Source: Stackebrandtia endophytica
GTDB taxonomy: Bacteria > Actinomycetota > Actinomycetes > Mycobacteriales > Micromonosporaceae
Reading direction: 5' to 3'
DNA: 64,000 bases
Assembly (NCBI RefSeq): GCF_006716355.1
Contig: NZ_VFOW01000001.1
Location: 2,976,001 to 3,040,000 of the forward strand
The position numbers were made by a program, and so were the translations under genes. The notes below the pieces were generated by a model that searched no databases, was not told the DNA's origin, and was given only the letters and a program-made list of their open reading frames with translations. Shown here in pieces: positions 8,090 to 16,034 of this stretch. The stretch's first letter is position 1, and the number at the start of each line of letters is the position of its first letter.

Positions 8090-8485
8090 TCAGGTGAACA
8101 GACAGAACGGGTGGCCGTCGGGGTCGAACAGAACACGCACCTCGTCCTGCGGCTGATACTCGGCGAGGACGGCCCCCAGACTCACCGCCCACTCGACGGC
8201 GGCGTCGAGGTCCGGTGCATGTATGTCGAGGTGTTGAGTCGGATTCTGCTCACCGGGCCGAGTGGGCCAGACCGGCCGGACATGGTGGCGCTCGTACTCG
8301 AAGTTGAGGGTCGGACCACCGGAGGACCGGATCTGCGCCCAACCGGCGTCGGGATGCCCGGTCGAACCGGCGGGCTCCTCGGCGGTGACGGGAAGACCCA
8401 ACAGCCGTGAGTAGAAGTCGGCCAACCGCAACGGTTGCGAGGTGCCGATGGTTATCGAGGTGGCGGTCAGCCGGGGCGTCTGCAT
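8090..8485 (-). CDS. VOC (glyoxalase/bleomycin-resistance) family protein
   Basis: 131 residues forming one pair of beta-alpha-beta-beta-beta modules. Visible are LADFYSRLLGLPV in the first module, HLDIHAPDLDAAVEWAVSLGA in the second, and the closing segment DPDGHPFCLF. Such proteins bind metals or drugs, or act as small dioxygenase- or glyoxalase-like enzymes; the substrate is unknown. The ATG at 8485 fits the usual family start; a longer frame to 8563 would add 26 unlike residues. It resembles the VOC protein at 12685-13077, especially the ending GHPFCL. Confidence 0.8.
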   Translation of the reverse strand: MQTPRLTATSITIGTSQPLRLADFYSRLLGLPVTAEEPAGSTGHPDAGWAQIRSSGGPTLNFEYERHHVRPVWPTRPGEQNPTQHLDIHAPDLDAAVEWAVSLGAVLAEYQPQDEVRVLFDPDGHPFCLFT

Positions 8486-8528
8486 GAGCCGACGGTACGC
8501 GCCACCGGTGACGGTCGGCCGGTATTCG

Positions 8529-8882
8529 TCATCCCCAGCCCAGGGCGTGCAATCGAGCGTCATCGATGCCGAAGTGGTGGGCGATCTCGTGAACCACGGT
8601 GACCGCGACCTCGGCGACGACCTCCGCCTCGGTGTCGCAGATGCTCAGGGTGGGCAGGCGGAAGATGGTGATCTTGTCCGGAAGGACTCCGCCGTACTCC
8701 CATCCCCGGTCGGTCAACGCATGCCCCTCGTACAGGCCGAGCAGGTTCTTCTCCTCGCCCTCGGGTTCATCCTCCACCAGGATCACCACGTTGTCCATCA
8801 TGGACATCAAAGGGGAGGGGATGCGGTCGAGCGCGTCGGCGACGAGTTCTTCGAAACGTTCCGGGGTCATCTCCACAGCCAC
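8529..8882 (-). CDS. Zincin-like metallopeptidase family protein
   Basis: 117 residues. The motif VVHEIAHHFGIDD near residue 100 is a perfect HExxH zinc site followed by H-x-x-x-D, typical of the short actinobacterial zincin_1 family. The family-typical opening EMTPERFEELVADALD is present, as is PDKITIFRLP in the centre. There is no signal peptide. The GTG at 8882 is chosen since the family usually begins a few residues before MTPERF; other GTG/ATG codons at 8876 and 8870 are possible. Its physiological substrate is unknown. It is divergent from serS. Confidence 0.8.
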   Translation of the reverse strand: MAVEMTPERFEELVADALDRIPSPLMSMMDNVVILVEDEPEGEEKNLLGLYEGHALTDRGWEYGGVLPDKITIFRLPTLSICDTEAEVVAEVAVTVVHEIAHHFGIDDARLHALGWG

Positions 8883-9062
8883 GCCCCAAGGATATGAGGT
8901 CTCGCCGGCACCCGTGTCCGGTCGACCCGTTCCTTCGAACGGCAGGATCGGCACCACGGACGTCGACGGCCGACGACGACGAGTTCGCAGTCCAGGCACC
9001 GTATTCGGCGTTGCGGGTCGCACCCACCCGGATAACCGGATGATCGTCGACCCGGCGAAGAG

Positions 9063-9068
9063 TAACCT
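9063..9068 (+). promoter_or_regulatory. -10 element of serS (leaderless mRNA)
   Basis: TAACCT ends 8 nt before the GTG of serS and there is no ribosome binding site. The transcript therefore probably begins at or next to the start codon. Confidence 0.5.
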
Positions 9069-9076
9069 CTAGTCTT

Positions 9077-10333
9077 GTGATTGACCTGCGTCTACTGCGA
9101 GAAGACCCTGACCTGATTCGCCGCAGCCAACGAGTCCGCGGCGAATCCGAAGCGGTGGTCGACGAACTCGCCGCCGCCGACACCGCGCACCGTTCCGCGC
9201 TGCAACGATATGAGGCGTTGCGGGCCGAGCAGAAGCAGCTGGGCAAGCAGGTGTCCAAGGCGTCCGGAGACGAGAAGCAGCAGCTGCTGGCGCGCACCAA
9301 AGAACTCTCGATGGAGGTCAAGGCCGCCGAGACGGCCGCCACGACCAAGGCCGAGGCGCTGCGCACCGCGCAGGCGGCGGTCCCCAACATCGTGGAGGAG
9401 GGCGTGCCCACCGGCGGTGAGGACGATTTCGTCGTCCTGCGCGAGGTCGGTGAGCGCACCGATCCGCAGCCGTGCCGCGACCACCTCGAACTGGGTACCG
9501 CGCTGGGCGCCATCGACATGGAGCGTGGCGCGAAGACCTCGGGTTCGCGGTTCTACTACCTGACCGGTGTCGGCGCGCTGCTGCAGTTCGGCATGTTGCA
9601 GTTGGCGATCCAGCAGGCACTCGAAACCGGCTTCACCCCGATGGTCCCGCCGGTTCTGGTTCGTCCGGAGGCCATGGAGGGCACCGGGTTCCTGGGCGAA
9701 CACGCCGAGGAGGTGTACTACCTGGAACGCGACGACATGTATCTGGTGGGCACCTCGGAGGTTCCGCTGGCGTCGTACCACTCGAACGAGATCCTCGACC
9801 TGGAGCAACCGCGCCGATATGCGGCCTGGTCGTCGTGCTTCCGCAGGGAGGCCGGCTCCTACGGCAAGGACACCCAGGGCATCATCCGGGTGCACCAGTT
9901 CGACAAGGTCGAGATGTTCTCGTACTGCCGTCCGGAGGAGGCCGCCGCCGAGCATCTGCGGCTGCTGGACTTCGAGGAGGCCATGCTGTCGAAAATGGAC
10001 ATTCCCTATCGGGTGATCGATGTGGCCGGTGGCGACCTCGGAACCTCGGCGGCCCGCAAGTACGACTGTGAGGCCTGGGTTCCCAGCCAACAGCGCTACC
10101 GGGAGCTGACCTCCACATCGAACTGCACGACGTTCCAGGCTCGCCGCCTGAGCGTCCGGTACCGCGACGAGAACGGCAAACCGCAGACCGCCGCGACCCT
10201 CAACGGCACGCTGGCCACCACGCGCTGGCTGGTGGCGATCCTGGAGAACCACCAACAGCCCGACGGATCGGTGCTGGTGCCCAAGGCGCTGCAACCGTTC
10301 GTCGGTCGTGAGGTTCTCGAACCGACGGCCTAG
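9077..10333 (+). CDS. serS: Seryl-tRNA synthetase
   Basis: A 418-residue class II aminoacyl-tRNA synthetase that activates serine with ATP and charges tRNA-Ser and tRNA-Sec. The first 110 residues form the long antiparallel coiled coil that grips the tRNA variable arm (Lys/Glu/Ala-rich with KQLGKQV). Class II motif 2 is seen as [17 protein letters not shown] near residue 255. Motif 3 is seen as [20 protein letters not shown] near 375, with the ATP-binding Arg. Length is normal. The GTG start is supported by [15 protein letters not shown], the usual N-terminus. A hairpin follows. Confidence 0.97.
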   Translation: MIDLRLLREDPDLIRRSQRVRGESEAVVDELAAADTAHRSALQRYEALRAEQKQLGKQVSKASGDEKQQLLARTKELSMEVKAAETAATTKAEALRTAQAAVPNIVEEGVPTGGEDDFVVLREVGERTDPQPCRDHLELGTALGAIDMERGAKTSGSRFYYLTGVGALLQFGMLQLAIQQALETGFTPMVPPVLVRPEAMEGTGFLGEHAEEVYYLERDDMYLVGTSEVPLASYHSNEILDLEQPRRYAAWSSCFRREAGSYGKDTQGIIRVHQFDKVEMFSYCRPEEAAAEHLRLLDFEEAMLSKMDIPYRVIDVAGGDLGTSAARKYDCEAWVPSQQRYRELTSTSNCTTFQARRLSVRYRDENGKPQTAATLNGTLATTRWLVAILENHQQPDGSVLVPKALQPFVGREVLEPTA

Positions 10334-10342
10334 AGCGATCGA

Positions 10343-10372
10343 CCGTGGCGGCGGTGCCCGCCGTCGCCACGG
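10343..10372. terminator. Bidirectional terminator hairpin between serS and the TPR gene
   Basis: CCGTGGCG (10343-10350) pairs with CGCCACGG (10365-10372) and an inner GCGG/CCGC pairing lies between. It sits between two convergent genes. Confidence 0.6.
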
Positions 10373-10373
10373 G

Positions 10374-10874
10374 TCAACGGTCGAGTTGCTCCAACCGGTC
10401 GATGGCGCTGCGGGTGCTGTCGATGAGGGACTGTTCGCCCTTGGCCAGTCGTAGTCGCAACGCCTCGTTCAGCGCCTCTCGGGCCTCGTCGAACCGGCCC
10501 TGGTCGGTGAGGCACTTGCCCAGGTGTTGCGAGGCGAAGTCGATCAGGTCGGGGCTGTCGGAGCGAGCCGCCGCCAACGCGCGTCGGCACAGTCGTTCGG
10601 CTTCAACCAGGTCACCGTCGTACCGATGGGCATCGGCCAGGTTGATATCGACGGCGATGACGCGGGTCTGGGTGTCGGCGAGTTCGCGGGCGCGGTTCAG
10701 CAGGTCGCGGGCGGCGTCATAACGTCCCAACGCGACACTGCCGACCCCGGCGGCCCGCAACTGTTGATAGCTGTCGCCCCGGCTGTGCCGCTTCACCTCG
10801 GCCTCCATGGCCGCGACGTCGGTGGGGATCATGCGAAGCTCGCTGTCATAGGTGATGAGGTCGAAGATCCGCAT
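10374..10874 (-). CDS. Tetratricopeptide repeat protein
   Basis: 166 residues, mostly helical, with TPR-like repeats. Examples are GVGSVALGRYDAARDLLNRARELA, DINLADAHRYDGDLVEAERLCRRAL and HLGKCLTDQGRFDEAREALNEAL, with the expected Gly/Ala/Tyr spacing. TPRs mediate protein contacts. It has no signal or membrane segment and resembles the helical C-terminal modules of actinobacterial transcription regulators but lacks a DNA-binding domain. The function cannot be assigned. Confidence 0.75.
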   Translation of the reverse strand: MRIFDLITYDSELRMIPTDVAAMEAEVKRHSRGDSYQQLRAAGVGSVALGRYDAARDLLNRARELADTQTRVIAVDINLADAHRYDGDLVEAERLCRRALAAARSDSPDLIDFASQHLGKCLTDQGRFDEAREALNEALRLRLAKGEQSLIDSTRSAIDRLEQLDR

Positions 10875-11056
10875 GCCTCGAATCTAGCCGCATCACACCC
10901 GATCAGCGAGTCCCGACCGCCACCACCGACCCGGTAGACGGCTCGAACATCACCGGTGGCCACGTGTCACGCACGCCGGTCGACTGTTCACGTGCGCGTA
11001 ACCATGAGCTCTCGCACAGCACCACCGGTCGGTAACGCGCATCCCGGTATCGTCGG

Positions 11057-11875
11057 ATGATGGATGCCCCGAAACTCGTAGTACTCGATCTCGACGGGAC
11101 CGTCGTCGCCCACTCCACCCGCCCCACGACCCCGTCCCAGGCCGTCGTCGACGCACTCGCGGCGGTGCGGGCCGCCGGGGTTCCGGTCGCCATCGCGACC
11201 GGCCGCGCCATCTGGGGTGCGTTGCGCACCGCCACCGATCTGGGCTTGACCTCCGGTCTGGTGTCGGCTTCGCACGGCGCCGTCACCTACGACCTGGATT
11301 CCTCGCGACTGGTCGACTCGCATCTGATCGATCCGTCGATGGCGGTCACCGCGTTTCGCGACGCCGACGCCTCGACCGCGTTCGCGGTGGAGATGTCGGC
11401 GGGGTGGCGTCACACCGAGAACTTCGTGCGCGACTTCCACGGGTCCTGGGTGGACGTCGTGGATCTGGCGACACTGTCGGCGACTCACACCGCTCGGTTG
11501 GCGGCCCGGCTACCTAAGGGCGCCCAGTACGGTGCCGCCGTTCGCTGCCCCCATGCCACTCGATTGGCAACCGCCGCCGGACTCGATCCCAGTATGTACA
11601 GTGTGGAAGTGGGCTACAACGGCTGGATCGATGTCGGCCCGCCGGGGATCACCAAGGCCACCGGAGTAGCGGCCATCGCCGACCATTACGGGGTCACCGC
11701 CGCCGAGACCATCGTCTTCGGTGACGCTGCCAACGACCTGCCGATGTTCGAGTGGGCCGGGCACGCGGTCGCGATGGGACAGGCAGTTCCGGAGATCCAA
11801 TCGGCAGCCGACGAGGTCGCGCCCACTGTGGATGACGACGGTGTGGCCGAAGTTCTGCGGAGGTGGTTCGCGTGA
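11057..11875 (+). CDS. HAD-superfamily hydrolase (Cof/SupH-like), first of a tandem pair
   Basis: 272 residues. Motif I LVVLDLDGTVV has the nucleophile Asp near residue 10, the loop IATGRA near 46 is motif II, and GDAANDLPMFEW near 222 is the acidic motif IV. These enzymes dephosphorylate sugar phosphates or flavin-like phosphates. Two ATGs are adjacent (11057 and 11060). TATCGT at 11048-11053 would put a leaderless start at the second. The downstream HAD gene overlaps by 4 nt, so the two are co-translated. The substrate cannot be deduced. Confidence 0.85.
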   Translation: MMDAPKLVVLDLDGTVVAHSTRPTTPSQAVVDALAAVRAAGVPVAIATGRAIWGALRTATDLGLTSGLVSASHGAVTYDLDSSRLVDSHLIDPSMAVTAFRDADASTAFAVEMSAGWRHTENFVRDFHGSWVDVVDLATLSATHTARLAARLPKGAQYGAAVRCPHATRLATAAGLDPSMYSVEVGYNGWIDVGPPGITKATGVAAIADHYGVTAAETIVFGDAANDLPMFEWAGHAVAMGQAVPEIQSAADEVAPTVDDDGVAEVLRRWFA

Positions 11876-12678
11876 CCCTGCCCAAGCTGATCGCGACCGA
11901 TTTGGACGGTACGCTGGTCCGCTCCGACAACACCGTATCCGCCCGTTCGCACCGGGTGCTGGCGCGGCTGGCCGACGCCGGGGTCACCCTGGTGGCGATC
12001 ACCGGTCGGGGACCGCGTCTGCTGGAACTGTGTCGCCGCGATGTTCCGTCGGCGCACTACCTGGTGATGGCGCAGGGCGGCTACATCTACGACTGCGCGA
12101 CACCACAGTCGACCTTGCTTCACGAGACGTTGATGCCCGGTCACCACGCCGCGGAGGTCGTCGGTCTCATCGAACGTCGTGTCGCCCACGACTTGACCGT
12201 CATCGCCGAGACCGACCCGTCGCATGACGCACCGCTCATCGGGCACGTCATCGCCGACTGGCCGTGGCCGGTGCCGATCCTGGCGGGGGGACTGGACGAG
12301 ATCTTCGGCGGATCGGTCATCAAGACGTTCCTGCGCAGTCCCACGGTGTCGGCGTTGGAGCTGCTCGACGTGGGTCGATCGGTCGTTCCGGGGGAACTGG
12401 CCACGTTGACCGAGGCCGGTATCGGGTTCGTGGAGGTCTGTCCGCCGGGTACCGACAAGGGCAGCGGCCTGCGACGCGTCGCCGATCGGTTGGGTATCCA
12501 CCGTGACGACATCATCGTGTTCGGTGATGCGTTGAACGACCTGCCGATGTTCGAGTGGGCGGGGCACGCGGTCGCGGTGACCGCCGCGCACCCCGACGTG
12601 AAGGCCGCCGCCGACGAGGTGACCGGCACCAACGACGAGGACGGCGTGGCCGCCTATCTGGAGCGTCTGTTCGGTTGA
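11872..12678 (+). CDS. HAD-superfamily hydrolase (Cof-like), second of a tandem pair
   Basis: 268 residues with motif I LIATDLDGTLV, ITGRG near 42 and GDALNDLPMFEWAGHAVAV near the C-terminus. Its last motif is nearly identical to that of the preceding protein, so the pair arose by duplication. The GTG at 11872 overlaps the previous stop as GTGA and has GCGGAGG about 8 nt upstream; a GTG at 11863 is less likely. The central cap domains of the two differ, which suggests different substrates. Cytoplasmic. Confidence 0.87.
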   Translation: MTLPKLIATDLDGTLVRSDNTVSARSHRVLARLADAGVTLVAITGRGPRLLELCRRDVPSAHYLVMAQGGYIYDCATPQSTLLHETLMPGHHAAEVVGLIERRVAHDLTVIAETDPSHDAPLIGHVIADWPWPVPILAGGLDEIFGGSVIKTFLRSPTVSALELLDVGRSVVPGELATLTEAGIGFVEVCPPGTDKGSGLRRVADRLGIHRDDIIVFGDALNDLPMFEWAGHAVAVTAAHPDVKAAADEVTGTNDEDGVAAYLERLFG

Positions 12679-12684
12679 GGCGGA

Positions 12685-13077
12685 TCAGTCGGGGAGCGTG
12701 ACGCTTTCAGGGGTGATCAGGCAGAACGGGTGCCCCACCGGGTCGGCGTAGACGCGGTAGCCGATCGGCTTGTCCGAGCCCTCAAGCAGTGTGGCTCCCA
12801 GTTCCAGGACCTTCGCCTCGGCGGCGTCCAGGTCCTCGACCAGCACGTCGACGTGTAGGTGCGCCGGACGTTCCGGGTCCGGCCATTGGGGCGCGCGATA
12901 ATCCTCGACCCGTTGGAAGGTCACGATGTCGCCGCCCGACGGACCCTTGAGGACGACGTACTCGTGGGAGTCGTACACCCGCGGCAGGGACAGCAGGTTC
13001 TCGTAGAAATCCGCCAACCGTGACGGGTCGGGACAGTCGATGACGATGGAGAACAGGCGTCCGATCATGGTCGTCAT
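12685..13077 (-). CDS. VOC (glyoxalase) family protein
   Basis: 130 residues. The N-terminal module has LFSIVIDCPDPSRLADFYENLL and the second HLHVDVLVEDLDAAEAKVLELGA; it closes with DPVGHPFCLITPE. Family members are metal-dependent lyases, isomerases or antibiotic-binding proteins. The ATG at 13077 is used, with another at 13068 just before IGRLFS; neither has a clear ribosome binding site. It is divergent from the acyl-CoA operon, with a palindromic operator between them. Confidence 0.8.
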   Translation of the reverse strand: MTTMIGRLFSIVIDCPDPSRLADFYENLLSLPRVYDSHEYVVLKGPSGGDIVTFQRVEDYRAPQWPDPERPAHLHVDVLVEDLDAAEAKVLELGATLLEGSDKPIGYRVYADPVGHPFCLITPESVTLPD

Positions 13078-13136
13078 GATGCCGGGCGCCGCCGGTCCCG
13101 TCGCGAAGCGGGTCCGGCACATTCATGGCGTTGTCT

Positions 13137-13148
13137 TGACGTACGTCA
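13137..13148. promoter_or_regulatory. 12-bp palindromic operator overlapping a -35 element
   Basis: TGACGTACGTCA is a perfect palindrome. It overlaps TTGACG (13136-13141), a likely -35 box of the acyl-CoA operon that starts at 13172. A TetR- or GntR-type repressor could bind here; no such gene is adjacent. Confidence 0.5.
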
Positions 13149-13171
13149 TGAGAGCGTGACACGCTGATCCC

Positions 13172-14587
13172 ATGTCGGCCGGCGGAACCCCGGTGGGCGG
13201 AGCCGCATCGTCCCGCCCGGAATCGGTGCTGCCCTATGGGATCTCGACGCTGTTGAACGCTCGAAGCCTCGCGGTGATCGGCGCCTCCGATCGACCCGGA
13301 TCCATCGGTGGCACCGTTCTGGACCACCTGGCCGCGTCCGGTTTCGCGGGCACCGTCCACCCGGTACACCCGCGTGCCGAGACCGTCCGCGGCATCACGG
13401 CTCATCCCCGGGTCACCGAGGTGCCCGACACGGTTGACTTGGCGATGCTGGTCATTCCGGCGGACGCGGTGGAGTCGGCCGTGACCGACTGCACCGCCGC
13501 CGGCGTCGCCGCCGTGATCGTCACGTCTTCCGGTTTCGCCGATGCGGGGAACCCGGCCGTTCAGGACCGTATCGCCGAGCAGTGCGCCGATGCCGGCATG
13601 CGACTGCTGGGGCCCAACTGCATCGGCGCCGCCAATATCCACACCGGACTCATCGCCAGTTTCTCGCCGATGTTCACCGGCTACGACCTGTCCCGGGCCG
13701 GCGGGGTCGGCGTCGTCAGCCATTCCGGTGGGGTGGGTTTCGGCATCACCAGTCTGGCCGCCGAACGGGGGCTGCGACCCGGCTGGGTGGTCACCACCGG
13801 AAACGAAGCCGACATCACCGCGGGCGAGATGATGTGGGCGATGGCGTCCATGCCGGACTGCACCGGGGTGATGGCCTATCTGGAATCGGTTCCCGACGAG
13901 TCCTGGCTGGCGAGGCTGGCCGATACCGGCACACCGGTCGCCGCCATCCTGACCGGCCGGTCACCGGAGGGCGCCGCCGCGGCGGTGACCCGAGCCGCTG
14001 CGCCGTCGCCGGACGATCAACGCCTGCTGGAGCACTACGGTGTGGCAGTCGCCCCCGATGTGCCACGACTGCTCGACTACGCCGCCGGGTTCGAGTCCCC
14101 GACACTGCCGGGCGACCGCATCGCGGTCGTGACGACCTCGGGTGGCGCCGGAATCCTCGCCGCCGACGCGGTACACCGGTCCGGCCTGCGGCTGGCGCGC
14201 CTGTCGGCGACCAGCCGACGACGCCTGGAACGACTGCTGCCGGAGTTCGCCACGGTGGCCAATCCGTTGGACGTGACCGCCGGTGTCATCGCCTCACCCG
14301 AGTTGCTGGTGGAGAGCCTTCGCATCCTCGCCGAGGACGACCAGTGCGACGGGATTCTGGTGTCGCTGTGCGTTCTGGGCGCCGAACAGGCCGACGCAGC
14401 CGCCGAGGTCATCATCGCCGCCGCCGGTGACAAACCCGTCGTCGTGTCCCGTACCGGAGCGGACACGTTGTCTCCGACGTTGCGTCCCCGGTTGAGCGAC
14501 GCGGGCATCGGCGTCTTCGGGACACCCGACGCGGCCATAGCCACCCTGGACGCCTGGCGATCGGAGCGTATCCGTGAACGTGATTGA
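13172..14587 (+). CDS. NDP-forming acyl-CoA ligase alpha-like protein lacking the catalytic histidine
   Basis: 471 residues with the domain order of ADP-forming acyl-CoA synthetase alpha subunits. There is a CoA-binding Rossmann domain (ARSLAVIGASDRPGSIGGTVL near 30-50), then two flavodoxin-like ligase domains (GVGVVSHSGGVGFG near 178; VVTTSGGAGILAADA near 318). The segment that normally reads GRS...SHTGALAG, with the phosphorylated His, is here GRSPEGAAAAVTRAAAPS, so Arg (about 274) replaces the His. No ATP-grasp beta subunit is fused or nearby. It probably cannot catalyse the ADP-forming reaction; a CoA-ester binding role is possible. It overlaps the next gene by 14 bp. Confidence 0.8.
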   Translation: MSAGGTPVGGAASSRPESVLPYGISTLLNARSLAVIGASDRPGSIGGTVLDHLAASGFAGTVHPVHPRAETVRGITAHPRVTEVPDTVDLAMLVIPADAVESAVTDCTAAGVAAVIVTSSGFADAGNPAVQDRIAEQCADAGMRLLGPNCIGAANIHTGLIASFSPMFTGYDLSRAGGVGVVSHSGGVGFGITSLAAERGLRPGWVVTTGNEADITAGEMMWAMASMPDCTGVMAYLESVPDESWLARLADTGTPVAAILTGRSPEGAAAAVTRAAAPSPDDQRLLEHYGVAVAPDVPRLLDYAAGFESPTLPGDRIAVVTTSGGAGILAADAVHRSGLRLARLSATSRRRLERLLPEFATVANPLDVTAGVIASPELLVESLRILAEDDQCDGILVSLCVLGAEQADAAAEVIIAAAGDKPVVVSRTGADTLSPTLRPRLSDAGIGVFGTPDAAIATLDAWRSERIRERD

Positions 14588-16034
14588 GCTGTTCACCCGC
14601 AGCGCCACCCGGTTCGGTGACCGGATCGCGCTCGAAGGCCCGCAGGGCCGGGTCGGTTACGCCGAACTCGCCGACCGGGTGTTCCGGCTGGCGGCCGGGC
14701 TGCGAGAGCGCGGGCTGCGGCCCGGCGACCGGGTCCTGGATCTGCAACCCAATCAGAACAGTTACCTGGAAACGGACCTGGCGTGCATGGTGGCCGGGTT
14801 GGTGAGGGTGGCGCTGAACCATCGCCTGCACCCGGCGGATTACCGGCGCATCGCCGACGACTGCGAACCCCGCGGTTTCATCGCCGACGCCTCACTGGTC
14901 GACAAAGCCGCCGACGTGATGGACCGCTGTGACGTCCGGGTGGTCGTCGGCGACGACTACGACCGGCTCATCGGCGACTCCGAACCGCTGCGTGCCCCGG
15001 ACATCCGGCCGCTGGTGTCCCTGAACTACACCTCCGGGACCACCGGTGCGCCCAAGGGGGTCAGGCGTCATCACCAACACCGGTTGACCTCGATGGTCAA
15101 CATGTCGCTGGACGTGTTGGGAGGCTGGCCGAATCCTGATGACGTCTATCTGCACGCTGGCCCCATAACCCATACCTCCGGCCTGTTCGTGCTGCCGTTC
15201 CTCGCCGCGGGCGCCAAACAGTTGATCCTGCCGTCGTTCGACTCGGGTGCGGTCTTCGACGCCGTCGCGAACCGGGGAGTCACCCATACCGCGCTCGTGC
15301 CCACGATGATCGCCCGGTTGTTGGCTCACCCGGAGGCGCCCTTCCTGGACACCGTGAAGATGCTGGCCTACGCGGGGGCTCCCATGCCGGCCGACCAGAT
15401 CGCGGCGGCCCGCCATCGGTTGACCCGCAACCTGACGCAGTATTACGGACTGGTCGAGGCGATTCCACCGGTCACGATCCTCGATCCCACCGACCACGCC
15501 GACGCCTCACTGTTGGCCTCGGCGGGACGGCCGGGTCGGCTCATCGAACTGGCCGTCGTGGACGACGACGGGCGGCCGGTACCGACCGGGGAATCGGGTG
15601 AGGTGGTCACGCGGGGCCCGCATGTCATGCCCGGCTACTGGCGTGGCGAGTCGGATGCCAAGGCGCTGCGAGACGGTTGGCTCTACACCGGTGACCTGGG
15701 GCGGCTCGACGAGAACGGGCGACTGTGGTTGGGGGACCGTAAATCCGACATGATCCTCACCGGCGCCTACAACGTGTACCCCCGGGAGATCGAGATCGTC
15801 ATGTCGGGCGTGGACGGGGTGACCGGCGTGGCCGTCTACGGGGTGCCCGATCCCGAGTGGGGGCAACGCATCACGGCCGCCTACACCGGAACCGCCACCG
15901 AGGACCAGTTGCGAGACCACTGTCGAGCCCACCTCGCCGGTTTCAAGGTCCCCAAACGATTCCGGCGGCTCGACCGGTTCCCGACCGCCGCAACCGGAAA
16001 GATCGACAAGAAGGCACTGATAGCCGATGGATGA
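14574..16034 (+). CDS. AMP-forming acyl-CoA synthetase
   Basis: 486 residues of the ANL superfamily, which activate a carboxylic acid as acyl-AMP and then form the CoA thioester. The P-loop LNYTSGTTGAPKGV is near residue 150, QYYGLVE near 289 is motif A5, LYTGDLGRLDENG near 370 is the adenylate-binding A7 and GDRKSDMILTGAYNVYPREIE is the hinge. The C-terminal TGKIDKK holds the catalytic Lys. All key residues are intact, so this is the working ligase of the operon. GTG start at 14574 inside the previous gene; the stop overlaps the next gene by 8 bp. Substrate unknown. Confidence 0.88.
   Translation: MNVIELFTRSATRFGDRIALEGPQGRVGYAELADRVFRLAAGLRERGLRPGDRVLDLQPNQNSYLETDLACMVAGLVRVALNHRLHPADYRRIADDCEPRGFIADASLVDKAADVMDRCDVRVVVGDDYDRLIGDSEPLRAPDIRPLVSLNYTSGTTGAPKGVRRHHQHRLTSMVNMSLDVLGGWPNPDDVYLHAGPITHTSGLFVLPFLAAGAKQLILPSFDSGAVFDAVANRGVTHTALVPTMIARLLAHPEAPFLDTVKMLAYAGAPMPADQIAAARHRLTRNLTQYYGLVEAIPPVTILDPTDHADASLLASAGRPGRLIELAVVDDDGRPVPTGESGEVVTRGPHVMPGYWRGESDAKALRDGWLYTGDLGRLDENGRLWLGDRKSDMILTGAYNVYPREIEIVMSGVDGVTGVAVYGVPDPEWGQRITAAYTGTATEDQLRDHCRAHLAGFKVPKRFRRLDRFPTAATGKIDKKALIADG

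Noticed and set aside
9092-10294. 400-codon frame opposite serS
   Set aside because: Antisense shadow of a highly conserved gene.
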